Assembly (NCBI GenBank): GCA_024291935.2
Contig: CM044315.1
Coordinates: 79,590,385 to 79,654,384 of the forward strand
DNA: 64,000 nucleotides
Source: Okapia johnstoni
Taxonomy: Eukaryota > Chordata > Mammalia > Artiodactyla > Giraffidae
Direction of reading: 5' to 3'
How positions within the stretch are numbered: the first letter of the stretch is position 1; each line of letters starts with the position of its first letter. The notes below the pieces were generated by a model. That model saw nothing but the letters and a program-made list of their open reading frames with translations, did no database searches and was not told the origin of the DNA. The translations under genes were made by a program, and so were the position numbers. Positions 55,140 through 64,000 of the stretch are shown here, in pieces.

Positions 55140-56252
55140 TCATCTCATCCTCTGTTGCCCCCTTCTCCTCCTGGCTTCAATCTTTCCCAGCATCAGGGTC
55201 TTTTCAAATGAGTCAGTTCTTCGCATCAGGTGGCCAAAGGATTGGAGTTTCAGCTTCAGCATCAGTCCTTCCAAAGAATATTCAGGACTGATTTCCTTTA
55301 GGATTAACTGGTTGGATCTCCTTGAAGTCCAAGGGACTCTCAAGAGTCTTCTCCAACACAACAGTTCAAAAGCATCAATTCTTTGGCGCTCAGCTTTCTT
55401 TATAGTCCAACTCTCACATCCATACATGACTACTGGAAAAAACATAGTCTTGACTAGATGGACTTTTGTTGGAAAAGTAATGTCTCTGCTTTTTAATATG
55501 CTGTCTAGGTTTGTCATAGCTTTTCTTCTAAGGAGCAAGTGTCTTTTAATTTCATGGCTACGGTCATCATCTGCAGTGATTTTGGAGCCCCCCAAAATAA
55601 AGTCTCTCACTGTTTCCATTGTTGCCCCATCTATTTGCCATGAAGTGATGGGACCAGATGCCATGATCTTAGTTTTCTGAATGTTGAGTTTTAAGCCAAC
55701 TTTTTCACTTTCCGCTTTCACTTTCATCAAGAGGCTCTTTAGTTCTTCTTCACTTTCTACCATAAGGGTGGTGTCATCTGCATATCTGAGGTTATTGACA
55801 TTTCTTGCAGCAATCTTGATTCCAGCTTGTGCTTCACCCAGCCTGGCATTTCTCATGATGTACTCTGCATATAAGTTGAATAAGCAAGGTGACAATAGAC
55901 AGCCTTGACATACTCCTTTCCCGATTTGGAACCAGTCTGCTGTTCCATGTTCAGTTCTAACTGTTGCTTCTTGACCTGCATACAGATCTATCAGGAGGCA
56001 GGTCAGGTGGTCTGGTATTCCCATCTCTTGAAGAATTTTCCACAGTTTGTTGTGATCCATACAGTTAAAGGGTTTGGTGTAGTCAATAAAGCAGAAATAG
56101 ATGTTTTTCTGGAACTCTCTTGCTTTTATGATGATCCAACAGATGTTGGAAATTTGATCTCTGGTTCCACTGTCTTTTCTAAATCCAGCTTGAACAACTG
56201 GAAGTTCACGGTTCATGTACTGTTGAAGCCTGGCTTGGAGAATTTTCAGCAT
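55140..56252 (-). pseudogene. BovB RT (motif A to thumb), YADD intact
   Basis: A 370-codon minus-strand frame. It begins just before 'GFRKDSGTRDQI', with motif A 'FIDYTKPFN' (the second catalytic Asp position reads Asn), motif B '[16 protein letters not shown]', motif C 'YADDTTLMV', thumb '[16 protein letters not shown]' and tail to 'RGQQRMR'. The motif A change suggests loss of activity. The N-terminal RT lies in the separate frame 56,260-56,676. Confidence 0.88.
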
Positions 56253-56259
56253 TGATTTG

Positions 56260-56676
56260 CTAGCATGTGCAAATCAATGAGTGAAATTTTGTGGTAGTTT
56301 GAACATTCTTTAGCATTGCTGAAATCTTTGGGATTGGAATGAAAACTGACCTTTTCCAGTCCTGTGGCCACTGCTGAGTTTTCCAAATTTGCTGGCATAT
56401 TGAGTGCAGCACTTTCACAGCATCATCTTTTAGGATTTGAAATAGCTCAACTGTAATTCCATCACCTCCACTAGCTTTGTTTGCAGTCACGCTTCCTAAT
56501 GCCCATTTGACTTTGCATTCCAGGATGTCTGGCTCTAGGTGAGTGACCAAACCATCATGGTTATCTGGGTCATGAAGGTCTCTTTTGTATAGTTCTTCTG
56601 TGTATTCTTGCCATCTCTTCTTAATATCTTCTGCTTCTGTTAGGTCCATACCACCTCTGTCCTTTATTGAGCCCAT
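56260..56676 (-). pseudogene. BovB RT N-terminal fragment
   Basis: A 138-codon minus-strand frame with 'KRWQEYTEELYKRDLHDPDN', 'NKASGGDGITVELF' and 'WKRSVFIPIPK'. An insertion near 56,320 relative to sibling copies (extra bases around 'gctgaaatctttggg') breaks the frame before the 'NYRTIALIS' segment. Confidence 0.85.
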
Positions 56677-56955
56677 CTTTGTATGAAATGTTCCCTTGGT
56701 ATCTCTGATCTACTTGAAGAGATTTCTAGTCTTTCCCATTCTATTGTTTTCCTCTATTTCTTTGCATAGATTACTGAGGAAGGCTTTCTTATCTCTCCTT
56801 GCTATTCTTAGGAACTCTGCATTCAGATGGGTATATCTTTCCTTTTCTCCTTTGCCTTTAGCTTCTCTTTTCTCAGCTATTTGTAAGGCCTCCTCAGACA
56901 ACCATTTTGCTTTTTTGCATTTCTTTTTCTTGGGGATGGTCTTGATCCCTGCCTC

Positions 56956-57438
56956 CTATACAATGTCAAGAACCTGCATCCATAGTTCTTCAGGCACTCT
57001 GTCTATCAGATCTATTCCTTTGAATCTATTTGTCACTTCCACTGTATAATCATAAGAGATTTGATTTAGGTCATACCTGAATGGTCTAGTGGTTGTCTCT
57101 ACTTTCTTCAACTTAAATCTGAATTTGGCAATAAGGAGTTCATGATCTGAGCCACAGTCAGCTCCCATTCTTGTTTTGGCTGACTGTATGGAGCTTCTCC
57201 ATCTTTGGCTGAAAGGAATATAATTAATCTGATTTCGGTATTGACCATCTGATGATGTGCATATGTAGAATCTTCTCTTGTGTTGTTGGAAGAGGGTGTT
57301 TGCTATGACCCAAGAGGGTGCGTTCTCTTGGCAAAACTCTATTAGCCTCTGCCCTGCTTCACTTTGAATTCCAAGGCCAAATTTTCCTGTTACTACAGGT
57401 ATCTCTTGATTTCCTACTTTTGCATTCCAGTCCCCCAT
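56956..57438 (-). pseudogene. BovB AP-endonuclease C-terminal fragment
   Basis: A 160-codon minus-strand frame that keeps 'MGDWNAKVG' and 'GSDHELL', the conserved Asp/Asn and Ser-Asp-His motifs of APE-type LINE endonucleases, which nick target DNA to start reverse transcription. It continues into the linker ('NRFKGIDLIDRVPEELW'). The N-terminal catalytic residues are missing because of 5' truncation. It is the only BovB copy here with recognisable endonuclease sequence. Confidence 0.88.
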
Positions 57439-57585
57439 GATGAAAAAGACATCTTTTTTGGGTATTAGTTCTAGAAGGTCTTGTAGGTCTTCACAGAACC
57501 ATACAACTTCAGCTTCTTCAGCGTTACTGGTTGGGGCATAGACTTGGATTACTGTGATATTAACACTTACATGTTACAGATTTTA

Positions 57586-57782
57586 TTTTTAAAAAAGTTT
57601 TATTCATTTACTTTTTTGGCTGTGCCAAGTCTTGGTTATAGCATGTAGGCCTTTCTAGTTGTGACACAGGGCTTAGTTGCCATGTGGGACGTAGGATCTT
57701 AGTTCCTTAACCAGGGATTGACCCTGCATCCCCTGCATTGGAAGGCAGATTCTTAACCAATGGACTACCAGAGAAGTCCCTG
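57586..57782 (-). mobile_element. CHR-2-type SINE (antisense), full length
   Basis: A/T-rich tail, then 'tttggctgtgccaagtcttg', 'gggacgtaggatcttagttc' and head 'aaccaatggactaccagaga'. The 14-bp repeat 'tgttacagatttta' / 'tgttgcagatttta' (57572-57585 and 57783-57796, one mismatch) lies in L2 sequence. Confidence 0.96.
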
Positions 57783-57895
57783 TGTTGCAGATTTTAAAAT
57801 CTCTCTATCTAATTTTAGTCTCTCTCCTGGATTCCAGACTTTTTACATTCAAGTTTCTATTGGACATGTCTACCTGAGAGCTGAAAAGTCACCTC

Positions 57896-58197
57896 AAATT
57901 CAACATACCCAATGTTTGGGGGGCTATTGGATGTGTTCTGTGTAAGGAAATGGGATAGAAGATTCTGGCAAGAAAGCAGTTAAAAGTGAGAAAAGTGATT
58001 CTAGGCAGAGGCTGAGAGGTTGGGGGAAAATGTGGGAGTCAAATGCAGTGCTAGATTACCCGATAGATAAACACATTCTCAAGTCACCAGCAAAGCAAAG
58101 GGAATCCCTGCTACAATTTTGGGGAGAGAATCTGGAATTTTTTTACAAAACACCAAAATAAACACCATGGAAAAGCCAGACCTTTATTGGACTTCCT
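57896..58197. other. Spacer between inverted BovB copies
   Basis: No repeat or gene recognised. It may contain further L2 remnants. Confidence 0.4.
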
Positions 58198-59852
58198 AAA
58201 GATGGGCTCAAAAAAGGACAGAAATTATAGGGACCTAACAGAAGCAGAAGATATTAAGAAGAGGTGGCAAGAATACACAGAAGAACTGTACAAAAAAGAT
58301 CTTCATGACCCAGATAATCACGATGGTGTGATCACTCACCTAGAGCCAGACATCCTGGAATGTGAAGTCAAGTGGGCCTTAGGAAGCATCACTACGAACA
58401 AAGCTAGTGGAGGTGATGGAATTCCAGTTGAGCTATTTCAAATCCTGAAAGATGACACTGTGAAAGTGCTGCACTCAATATGCCAGCAAATATGGAAAGT
58501 GCAGCAGTGGCCACAGGACTGCAAAAGGTCAGTTTTCATTCCAATCCCAAAGAAAGGCAATGCCAAAGAATGCTCAAACTACCGCACAATTGCACTCATC
58601 TCACAGGCTAGTAAAGTAATGCTTAAAATTCTCCAAGCCAGGCTTCAGCAATACATGAACTGTGAACTTCCAGATATTCAAGCTGGTTTTAGAAAAGGCA
58701 GAGGAACCAGAGATCAAATTGCCAATATCCGCTGGATCATCGAAAAAGCAAGAGAGTTCCAGAAAAACATCTATTTCTGCTTTATTGACTATGCCAAAGC
58801 CTTTGACTGTGTGGATCACAATAAACTGTGGAAAATTCTGAAAGAGATGGCAATACCAGACCACCTGACCTGCCTCTTGAGAAACCTGTATGCAGGTCAG
58901 GAAGCAACAGTTAGAACTGGACATGGAACAACAGACTGGTTCCAAATAGGAAAAGGAGTACGTCAAGGCTGTATATTGTCACCCTGCTTATTTAACTTAT
59001 ATGCAAAGTACATCATGAGAAACACTGGGCTGGAAGAAGCACAAGCTGGAGTCAAGATTGCCGGGAGAAGTATCAATAACCTTAGATATGCAGATGACAC
59101 CACCCTTATGGCAGAAAGCAAAGAAGAACTAAAGAGCCTCTTGATGAAAGTGAAAGAGGAGAGTGAAAAACTTGGCTTAAAGCTCAACAATCAGAAAACT
59201 AAGATCATGGCATCCAGTCCCATCACTTCATGGCAGATAGATGGGGAAACAGTGGAAACAGTGGCTGACTTTATTTTTCTGGGCTCCAATATCACTGCAG
59301 ATGGTGACTGCAGCCATAAAATTAAAAGACGCTTACTCCTTTGAAGCAAAGTTATGACCAATGTGGACAGCATATTAAAAAGCAGAGACATTACTTTGCC
59401 AACAAAAGTCCGTCTAGTCAAGGCTATGGTTTTTCCAGTGGTCGTGTATGGATGTGAGAGTTGGACTATAAAGAAAGCTGAGCGCTGAAGAATTAATGCT
59501 TTTGAACTGTGGTGCTGGAGAAGACTCTTGGGAGTCCCTTGGATAGCAAGGAGATCCAACCAGTCAATCCTAAAGAAAATCAACCCTGAATATTTGTTGG
59601 AAGGACTGCTGCTAAAGTTCCAATCCTTTGGCCACTTGATGCAAAGAGCTGACTTTTTGGAAAGGACCCTGATGCTGGGAAAGATTGAAGGCAGAAGGAG
59701 AAAGGGGACAACAGAGGATGAGATGGTTGGATGGCACCACTAACTCAATGGACATGAATTGAGTAAGCTCCAGGAGATAGTGAAGGACAGGGATGCCTGG
59801 TAGGCTGCAGTCCATGGAGCTGCAAAGAATTGGCTGTGACTTAGCGACCGAA
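58198..59852 (+). mobile_element. BovB LINE, about 1.65 kb (sense), 5'-truncated
   Basis: Begins within the linker before RT ('aagatgggctcaaaaaagga') and ends 'gacttagcgaccgaacaaca'. The RT region is open over 1.1 kb. The C-terminal part is broken by two in-frame stops and a later 2-bp-type shortening ('atgaattgagtaagctc'). No clear target-site duplication. Confidence 0.97.
58202..59344 (+). pseudogene. BovB RT core, longest open frame in the window
   Basis: About 380 codons are open; the first ATG is at 58,202. Order: 'NKASGGDGIPVELF', 'WPQDCKRSVFIPIPKKG', 'NYRTIALIS', 'FRKGRGTRDQI', motif A 'FIDYAKAFD', motif B '[16 protein letters not shown]', motif C 'YADDTTLMA'. All catalytic Asp residues are present. 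The frame ends at a TGA (59,342-59,344), where siblings read Gly in 'LLLGRK' (one G-to-T change). The endonuclease is absent. Not a functional gene, but the best preserved RT here. Confidence 0.93.
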
Positions 59853-60036
59853 CAACAAGTTTCTTGTTCTATTTTGAAGCTGAAGTCCGTATAAGTTGAA
59901 ATAAGTTGAAATAAGTTGTTCCGTAGATAGTTCTATATGGATGTAGTCATTCAAAAATCAGACTCTGCACTTAAGGGAACCTGAAGTGGTTGTGGATTTA
60001 CATGTTCTAAATTAGAGTAAGACATTGAAAACATAG

Positions 60037-60070
<34 letters not shown>

Positions 60071-60199
60071 GGTAATTTTTATGATTTTCCACTGTAATTG
60101 ATTTTGATTAATCACCATATGAGCCATGCTAAATGAGTAGGACTTCTCTGTTTCAGAATTTAAAATTTTGGGGATGGAATAGCAATAGATGAAGCATCA
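59853..60199. repeat. Simple repeats: (ATAAGTTGAA)n and (AT)n(GTAT)n
   Basis: Almost three copies of a 10-bp unit 'ataagttgaa' lie at 59,891-59,918. An (AT)n tract followed by GTAT units lies at about 60,034-60,070. The rest is unassigned. Confidence 0.8.
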
Positions 60200-60860
60200 G
60201 TTCTCTCTCTTAAACACAAATCTGAATATAACACTCTCTTGCTTAAAAACCTTTAATTTCCCCCACTCTCTCCCAATTAGGAAAAAAGCCAAAGTTACAA
60301 ACAGGATCCTGCTTTGCTTTATAATCTTATCTTCAACCCATCCACTTACTCATATTTCTAGCGATTTGTCAATTACTTCACACCCATTCATGCTTCTATA
60401 CCTTTGCACATGTCATTTTCCTTGCCTGGAATTCTCTTTACCGCCTCCTCCAGTGAGAGGTCTTACTCATAATTATTCTTCATTCATTTATTCAACACAT
60501 AATTCTGAACATCTTTGTGTGAATAATGAACCAATAAATATATTTGTGCTGTGTGTGCTCAGTTGCTCAGTCATGTCCAGCTCTTTGTGACCCCATGGGC
60601 TGTAGCCCGCCTGGCTTCTCTGTCCATGGGATTTTCCAGGCAAGAATACTGGGTTGGGTTGCCATTTCCTACTCCAAGGGATCTTCCCAACACAGGGATC
60701 GAACAAGAGTCTCCTGCATTTGCAGGCGAATTCTTTACCACTGCACCACCAGGGAAGCCCAATATATATATATATATTTATGTCTTTATTGAAATAAGTT
60801 GTTCTTTTCCTTCAAAGCATTTGTCGCAATTTACCATTTTCTATTTCTCTTTGTGTTGAT
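60200..60860 (+). mobile_element. L2 LINE (sense), split by a SINE
   Basis: 'ctctcttgcttaaaaacctt', 'ctttgcacatgtcattttcc', 'ttgcctggaattctctttac', 'gtgagaggtcttactcat', and after the SINE weak 3' blocks ('catttgtcgcaatttaccat'). Confidence 0.7.
60546..60760 (-). mobile_element. Bov-tA SINE (antisense), full length, with (AT)n flank
   Basis: Antisense from 'gtgctcagttgctcagtcat' to 'caccaccagggaagcccaat'. An (AT)n tract follows at 60,761-60,777. Flanks share 'aatatat', a possible duplication obscured by the AT repeat. Confidence 0.95.
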
Positions 60861-60879
60861 TTGTTTAATGCTTGAGGGA

Positions 60880-61165
60880 AGGAGGAAAGGAAAAAGGAAG
60901 AGGGCAAAGGAAAGTAGACATGAGCTACTATGAGTGCAGCAGGAAAAAGCAACCAATTGGGAATATTCTGAGGTGTTAACTTTGGAGCAGATCTGAAGGG
61001 TAATGGGATTAACTGGGCAAAGTGGGTTGGAGGCAGGAGTGGGTAGGGGCAAAGAGGTGGGTGGGAGAAATGTGTTCTGGATCAAGGGAACAGCAGGTAG
61101 CCAGACCCAGAGACAGAAGGGAGACAAGTTGGAGAAACTGAAAGGAGGCTGGGGTGGCAAGATGA
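60880..61165 (-). mobile_element. L2 LINE (antisense)
   Basis: 'gaggtgttaactttggagca', 'agatctgaagggtaatggga', 'tctggatcaagggaacagca', 'agccagacccagagacagaa' match the antisense 3' coding end of L2. Confidence 0.7.
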
Positions 61166-61175
61166 TCCAGCTCTT

Positions 61176-61233
61176 TCCTGTTGTTTCGTCATTAAGTCGT
61201 GTTGACTCTTTGCGACCCCATGAACTGCAGCAC
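61176..61233 (-). mobile_element. 58-bp BovB 3' end micro-insertion
   Basis: Contains only the extreme antisense 3' end of BovB ('gttgtttcgtcattaagtcg', 'gactctttgcgaccccatga', 'actgcagca'). A perfect 9-bp duplication 'ccagctctt' brackets it (61167-61175 and 61234-61242). An unusually short 5'-truncated retrotransposition product. Confidence 0.92.
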
Positions 61234-61242
61234 CCAGCTCTT

Positions 61243-62145
61243 AGTAGGTTCCCAACAAATGTTACTTAAATACTGCAACGTTACCATGTCAATTTTCACC
61301 CTACACTATTTTCTTAAGTAGAACTCAACTCCATGGGCTTTTCGATGCTCTGAGAGGTAAATGGCCTTTCTCGTAAAGGGGGAAACTGAAGTCTTCCTTA
61401 ATGTGCCATTGAAACTGAACAAAAATCATATTACTTGTCCTGTCACTTGATTTTTTCCTTCTCTTGCAACATGTAGTAACCATACTTCATTATAGGAGCG
61501 CTGGACAAAAAATTCCACAAATTCTGCACTGGGAAGAGCTCTATTCTTTCCCAAATTAAACACCTTCAGAGATTGATGGAAATTGTCTTGGCTTGGGTTA
61601 CCCAATAGCCTTTACTTGTTCTTTCCCACTGAAGGTCTTAGGGCGTTTCTTCAAATCAAGTCCTTATTCTGGGAATATGACACTTGAGCAATATTTTCAC
61701 TAGAATCACAAGATCCCAAGGATAGAAAGGTCCTTCAGGGTCATTTTAATTTGCCCCTCACCCCACCCCAAAGCTGAGAACCTCTCAGGAACCTTGCTTA
61801 TCATCACTTAGCTCTCTGGCTTCAGGGTATCCAGATCAGCTTGGGTCAACCAGGGACAGATGGTCAGGTGCTGGAGCTAGAGAACTCAGAGACATACTTG
61901 ATCTTCACTAGGTTTCCATGTTTATTCCCAAAAGTCTGTGCTATAGTCATAGCTTTCAGACTAGTTGATTCTCTGTCTCTGTTGCCAGCTCCTTCCCTTG
62001 TTCCAGACTGTTAAATTAATTTTTCAAGATTCTTTTCTCCTTTCAATCTACTCACTTTTTCAACATTGTTTTCATCATCTCCAGTTCATTCATTTGCAGT
62101 TCTAGCAAACCTCCATTTTTTGCAACCAACTTGAAACAGCAAGCT
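61243..62145. other. Unassigned DNA with weak MIR-like traces
   Basis: Faint MIR-like words near 61,355-61,400 ('gtaaagggggaaactgaagt') and 61,700-61,760 ('tagaaaggtccttcagggtc') are too weak to delimit. No exon supported. Confidence 0.35.
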
Positions 62146-62200
62146 CCTTAATTAATTAATTAATTAATTAAATGACTATTTATTGGGTTCCTACCATATT
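62146..62200. repeat. (TTAA)n tract followed by L2 3' end trace
   Basis: About six 'ttaa' units (62,147-62,171) are followed by 'gactatttattgggttccta', an antisense L2 3' end. Confidence 0.75.
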
Positions 62201-62319
62201 GTCCATTCCACAAATTTCTCTTTCCTTTGATAACACCATGAGCCCCTGAAGACTGACAGCAGCCTCACTGCTGGCCCCATCTCCAGCCCCTTTCCTTTTC
62301 CCAAACCCTAATCCCATTC

Positions 62320-62510
62320 CCAGGTGGCACTAGTGGTAAAGAACCCACCTGCCAATGCAGGAGACATAAAAGACTTGGGAGGAGGGCATGGCAACCCACT
62401 CCAGTATTCTTACTTAGAGGATCCCATGACAGAGGAGCCTGGCAGGCTATAGCCCATGGAGTTGCAAAGAGTTGGACATGATTGAAGTGACTTAGCATGC
62501 ATGTACACAG
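62320..62510 (+). mobile_element. Bov-tA SINE with internal deletion
   Basis: Head 'ggtggcactagtggtaaaga', then a shortened junction ('gacttgggaggagggcatgg', missing the 'gatccctgggttgggaagat' part), body and end 'gacttagcatgcatgta'. Confidence 0.92.
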
Positions 62511-62710
62511 TCCCACCAAAACTGGATCAGGATCATTCTCCTTTTTCAAAGCCCATAGTGGCTCACCTATCTATTCAAATAGAACTTTGGAACCATAAGC
62601 TTTCAGGATCTATATTAGTGGTTCCTGACCCACCTCCCCTACCCTATTGCCCTCAAGGTTAGTGCTCTCTGTACGCTGCCATGACATAATGATACATTAA
62701 GGTATTAGAG

Positions 62711-62862
62711 GAGTCTGAAGCACCTTAAGAGGGAAGAGATACACAAAGAGACACATGTATATAAATAAAACTGGTTTGCATTGTTGTATGGTGGAAACGA
62801 AGACAACATTGTAAAGCAATTATCCTCAAATTAAAATTTTTTTTAAAAATTGAAAAAAAAAA
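62711..62862 (+). mobile_element. Short L1 3' UTR insertion
   Basis: Artiodactyl L1 3' end 'acaacattgtaaagcaatta' then 'tcctcaaattaaaatt' and an A-rich tail. Flanking 'gtatta' repeats (62,702 and 62,863) suggest the target site. Confidence 0.75.
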
Positions 62863-63194
62863 GTATTACAGGGTAGCACACACCACTCCCCTTTTAGGCA
62901 TCATGTTGTTTAAATTTCTTTTCTTCCTTTCCTTTTGCTCTCTTTCTATTTATCCCATTTTCCCTCCTCCCTCCTGTGATTCCCCCATGGGTGTCTCAGT
63001 TCAGAAAACATAATATCACCTTGTGCAACCACTTCCCAAGCCTTGTCACTGAGGTGTCCTCCCTAGCATTTTATGTTTGAAGCATGCCCTTGCTAAGGTG
63101 AATCAGTGTTGAGGAGACCAAACTCACATTCTAAAAAGAGATTTGACCAGAACAAAGGAAAGAACAAAATAAACAGAAATCCAGTAAACAAAGA
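62863..63194. other. Unassigned DNA
   Basis: No repeat or gene recognised; T/C-rich near 62,915-62,975. Confidence 0.4.
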
Positions 63195-63665
63195 ATGACA
63201 GGAAAATGATTCAGCAGTTTCTTATACAGTCAGACAAATACTTACCATATGACCTAGAAATCCCACTCATAGGTATTTACTCAAGAAAAATAAAAACTTA
63301 TGTTCACACAAAAACCTATTTGAAAATGTTTATAGTGGCTTTATTCATAATCACCCCAAACTGGAAACAACCAAATATCCTTCAACTGGTAAATAGATAA
63401 CTGTAGTACAGCCATATAATGGAATACTACTCAGAAATAAAAAGAAATAAACTACTAAAATAGGAAATAGGATGCCAGAAACTGGGGCTCAAAGAAAGGT
63501 TGATTGCAAAGGGAAATGAGGGAATTTCTGAGAATGGTAGATTTCTTCTGCAATCGGACTGTGTAGGTGGTTACATGGCTGTACTGATTTGTCAGAACTC
63601 ATAGAACTATACACTATAAAGGGTAAATTTTACCATATGTAAATTATACCTCCATAAACCTGACT
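63195..63665 (+). mobile_element. L1 LINE 3' part (sense)
   Basis: ORF2 end remnant 'tcataggtatttactcaaga', 'ggaatactactcagaaataa', then a deletion, then the 3' UTR: 'ttgtcagaactcatagaact', 'gtaaattatacctccataaa'. Confidence 0.88.
63206..63400 (+). pseudogene. L1 ORF2 C-terminal fossil
   Basis: A 64-codon frame with 'LPYDLEIPLIGIYSRKIKTY' and 'ALFIITPNWKQPNI', the decayed L1 ORF2 C-terminus. Confidence 0.75.
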
Positions 63666-64000
63666 TTAAAACAGAGAAACCTTTAGCAACCCAAATAAGA
63701 ATAAATAAAGAAAACACAGAGGCAAACAATAATGAAAATAAAAGGGGGTTTAATTTTTGACATAAAGAAAATGTAAAAATTGTAGTTTAAGTATAACATT
63801 ATACTTAAAAGGTAAAAATCTACCTGAAATTGCATGACTTTCTAGGTAAATATAAATGTACAAATTGACTCAAGAAGAGATATAAAACCTGAGTAGGCCA
63901 ATAACCATAGTGGAAATTGAAATGGTAGGTAAAGATATACCATTCCAAAAACCATCAGTTTCAAATAATTTATAGATTAGTTATACATTCAAGACAAAAA
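63666..64000. other. A-rich unassigned end of window
   Basis: A-rich sequence with no repeat family named. It may be a further L1 fragment running off the window. Confidence 0.35.

Larger units (their letters stand above)
55008..57563 (-). mobile_element. BovB LINE, about 2.55 kb (antisense), longest copy
   Basis: From the 3' end near 55,008 to within the endonuclease-coding region ('gacttggattactgtgatat'). Imperfect flanking repeat 'cacttatgtgttcag' / 'cacttacatgttacag' (from 54,996 and from 57,564) is the likely target-site duplication. It is 5' truncated and carries several frame breaks. It faces the BovB at 58,198 head-to-head. Confidence 0.96.
54770..57895 (+). mobile_element. L2 LINE (sense), split by BovB and CHR-2
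   Basis: The left part (54,770-55,000): 'catttgacactagtaaccat' (motif A region), 'gttactcagagctctcagct' (motif B region). The right part (57,797-57,895): 'agtctctctcctggattcca', 'ctattggacatgtctacctg', 'cctcaaattcaacataccca'. These are consecutive in L2 ORF2. Confidence 0.78.

Noticed and set aside
1..64000. A novel multi-gene defence, toxin or metabolic system
   Set aside because: The window is ruminant nuclear DNA dominated by retrotransposons. No operon-like or host coding cluster is visible; the notable signals are structural and retrotransposition-related.

Overview
This window is nuclear DNA from a ruminant artiodactyl, most likely a bovid. The evidence is its repeat content: BovB (RTE) LINEs, BovB-tailed tRNA SINEs (Bov-tA and BOV-A2 types), artiodactyl CHR-type tRNA SINEs and the 3' end of a cattle-type L1. 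These sit on an old mammalian background of L2, MIR, older L1, MLT1 LTRs and hAT MITEs. The species cannot be fixed from the sequence alone. I see no convincing protein-coding exon, RNA gene or promoter of a host gene. The window reads as intergenic or deep-intronic DNA, and every long open frame with recognisable homology belongs to a retrotransposon.

Layout. 1-13,740 is mostly low-repeat DNA with scattered L1, L2, MIR, SINE and microsatellite pieces, one BovB fragment (10,236-10,889) and a perfect 59-bp tandem duplication inside a MIR. 13,745-16,440 is a long antisense L2 hit by three SINEs, followed by two hAT MITE remnants. 17,788-17,870 holds three back-to-back perfect hairpins. 19,111-20,800 holds SINEs and L2 fragments in both orientations. 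21,306-30,345 is a four-level nest: an old antisense L1 split by a younger antisense L1, which was hit by two SINEs, a CHR/BovB chimera, two BovBs and a young L1 3' end; one of those BovBs was in turn hit by a SINE. 30,346-35,830 is low in repeats and has the best candidate for conserved regulatory DNA (33,360-33,900). 36,080-39,020 is a sense L2 split by a 2-kb BovB and by a small processed-transcript copy. 39,020-54,770 mixes MLT1 LTRs, SINEs, L1, L2 and BovB. 54,770-59,852 carries the two largest BovBs, head to head. 59,853-64,000 is L2, SINE and L1 debris.

Functional logic. No host gene pathway is visible. The biology on show is retrotransposition. BovB reverse transcriptase copies its own RNA and is thought to mobilise SINEs that carry a BovB-like tail. 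L1 leaves poly(A)-tailed copies, including a short fragment of an unknown transcript at 38,665-38,839. Target-site duplications readable in the sequence give the relative order of many insertions. Repeat family names come from recalled consensus features rather than a database search, and boundaries without a stated target-site duplication are approximate.
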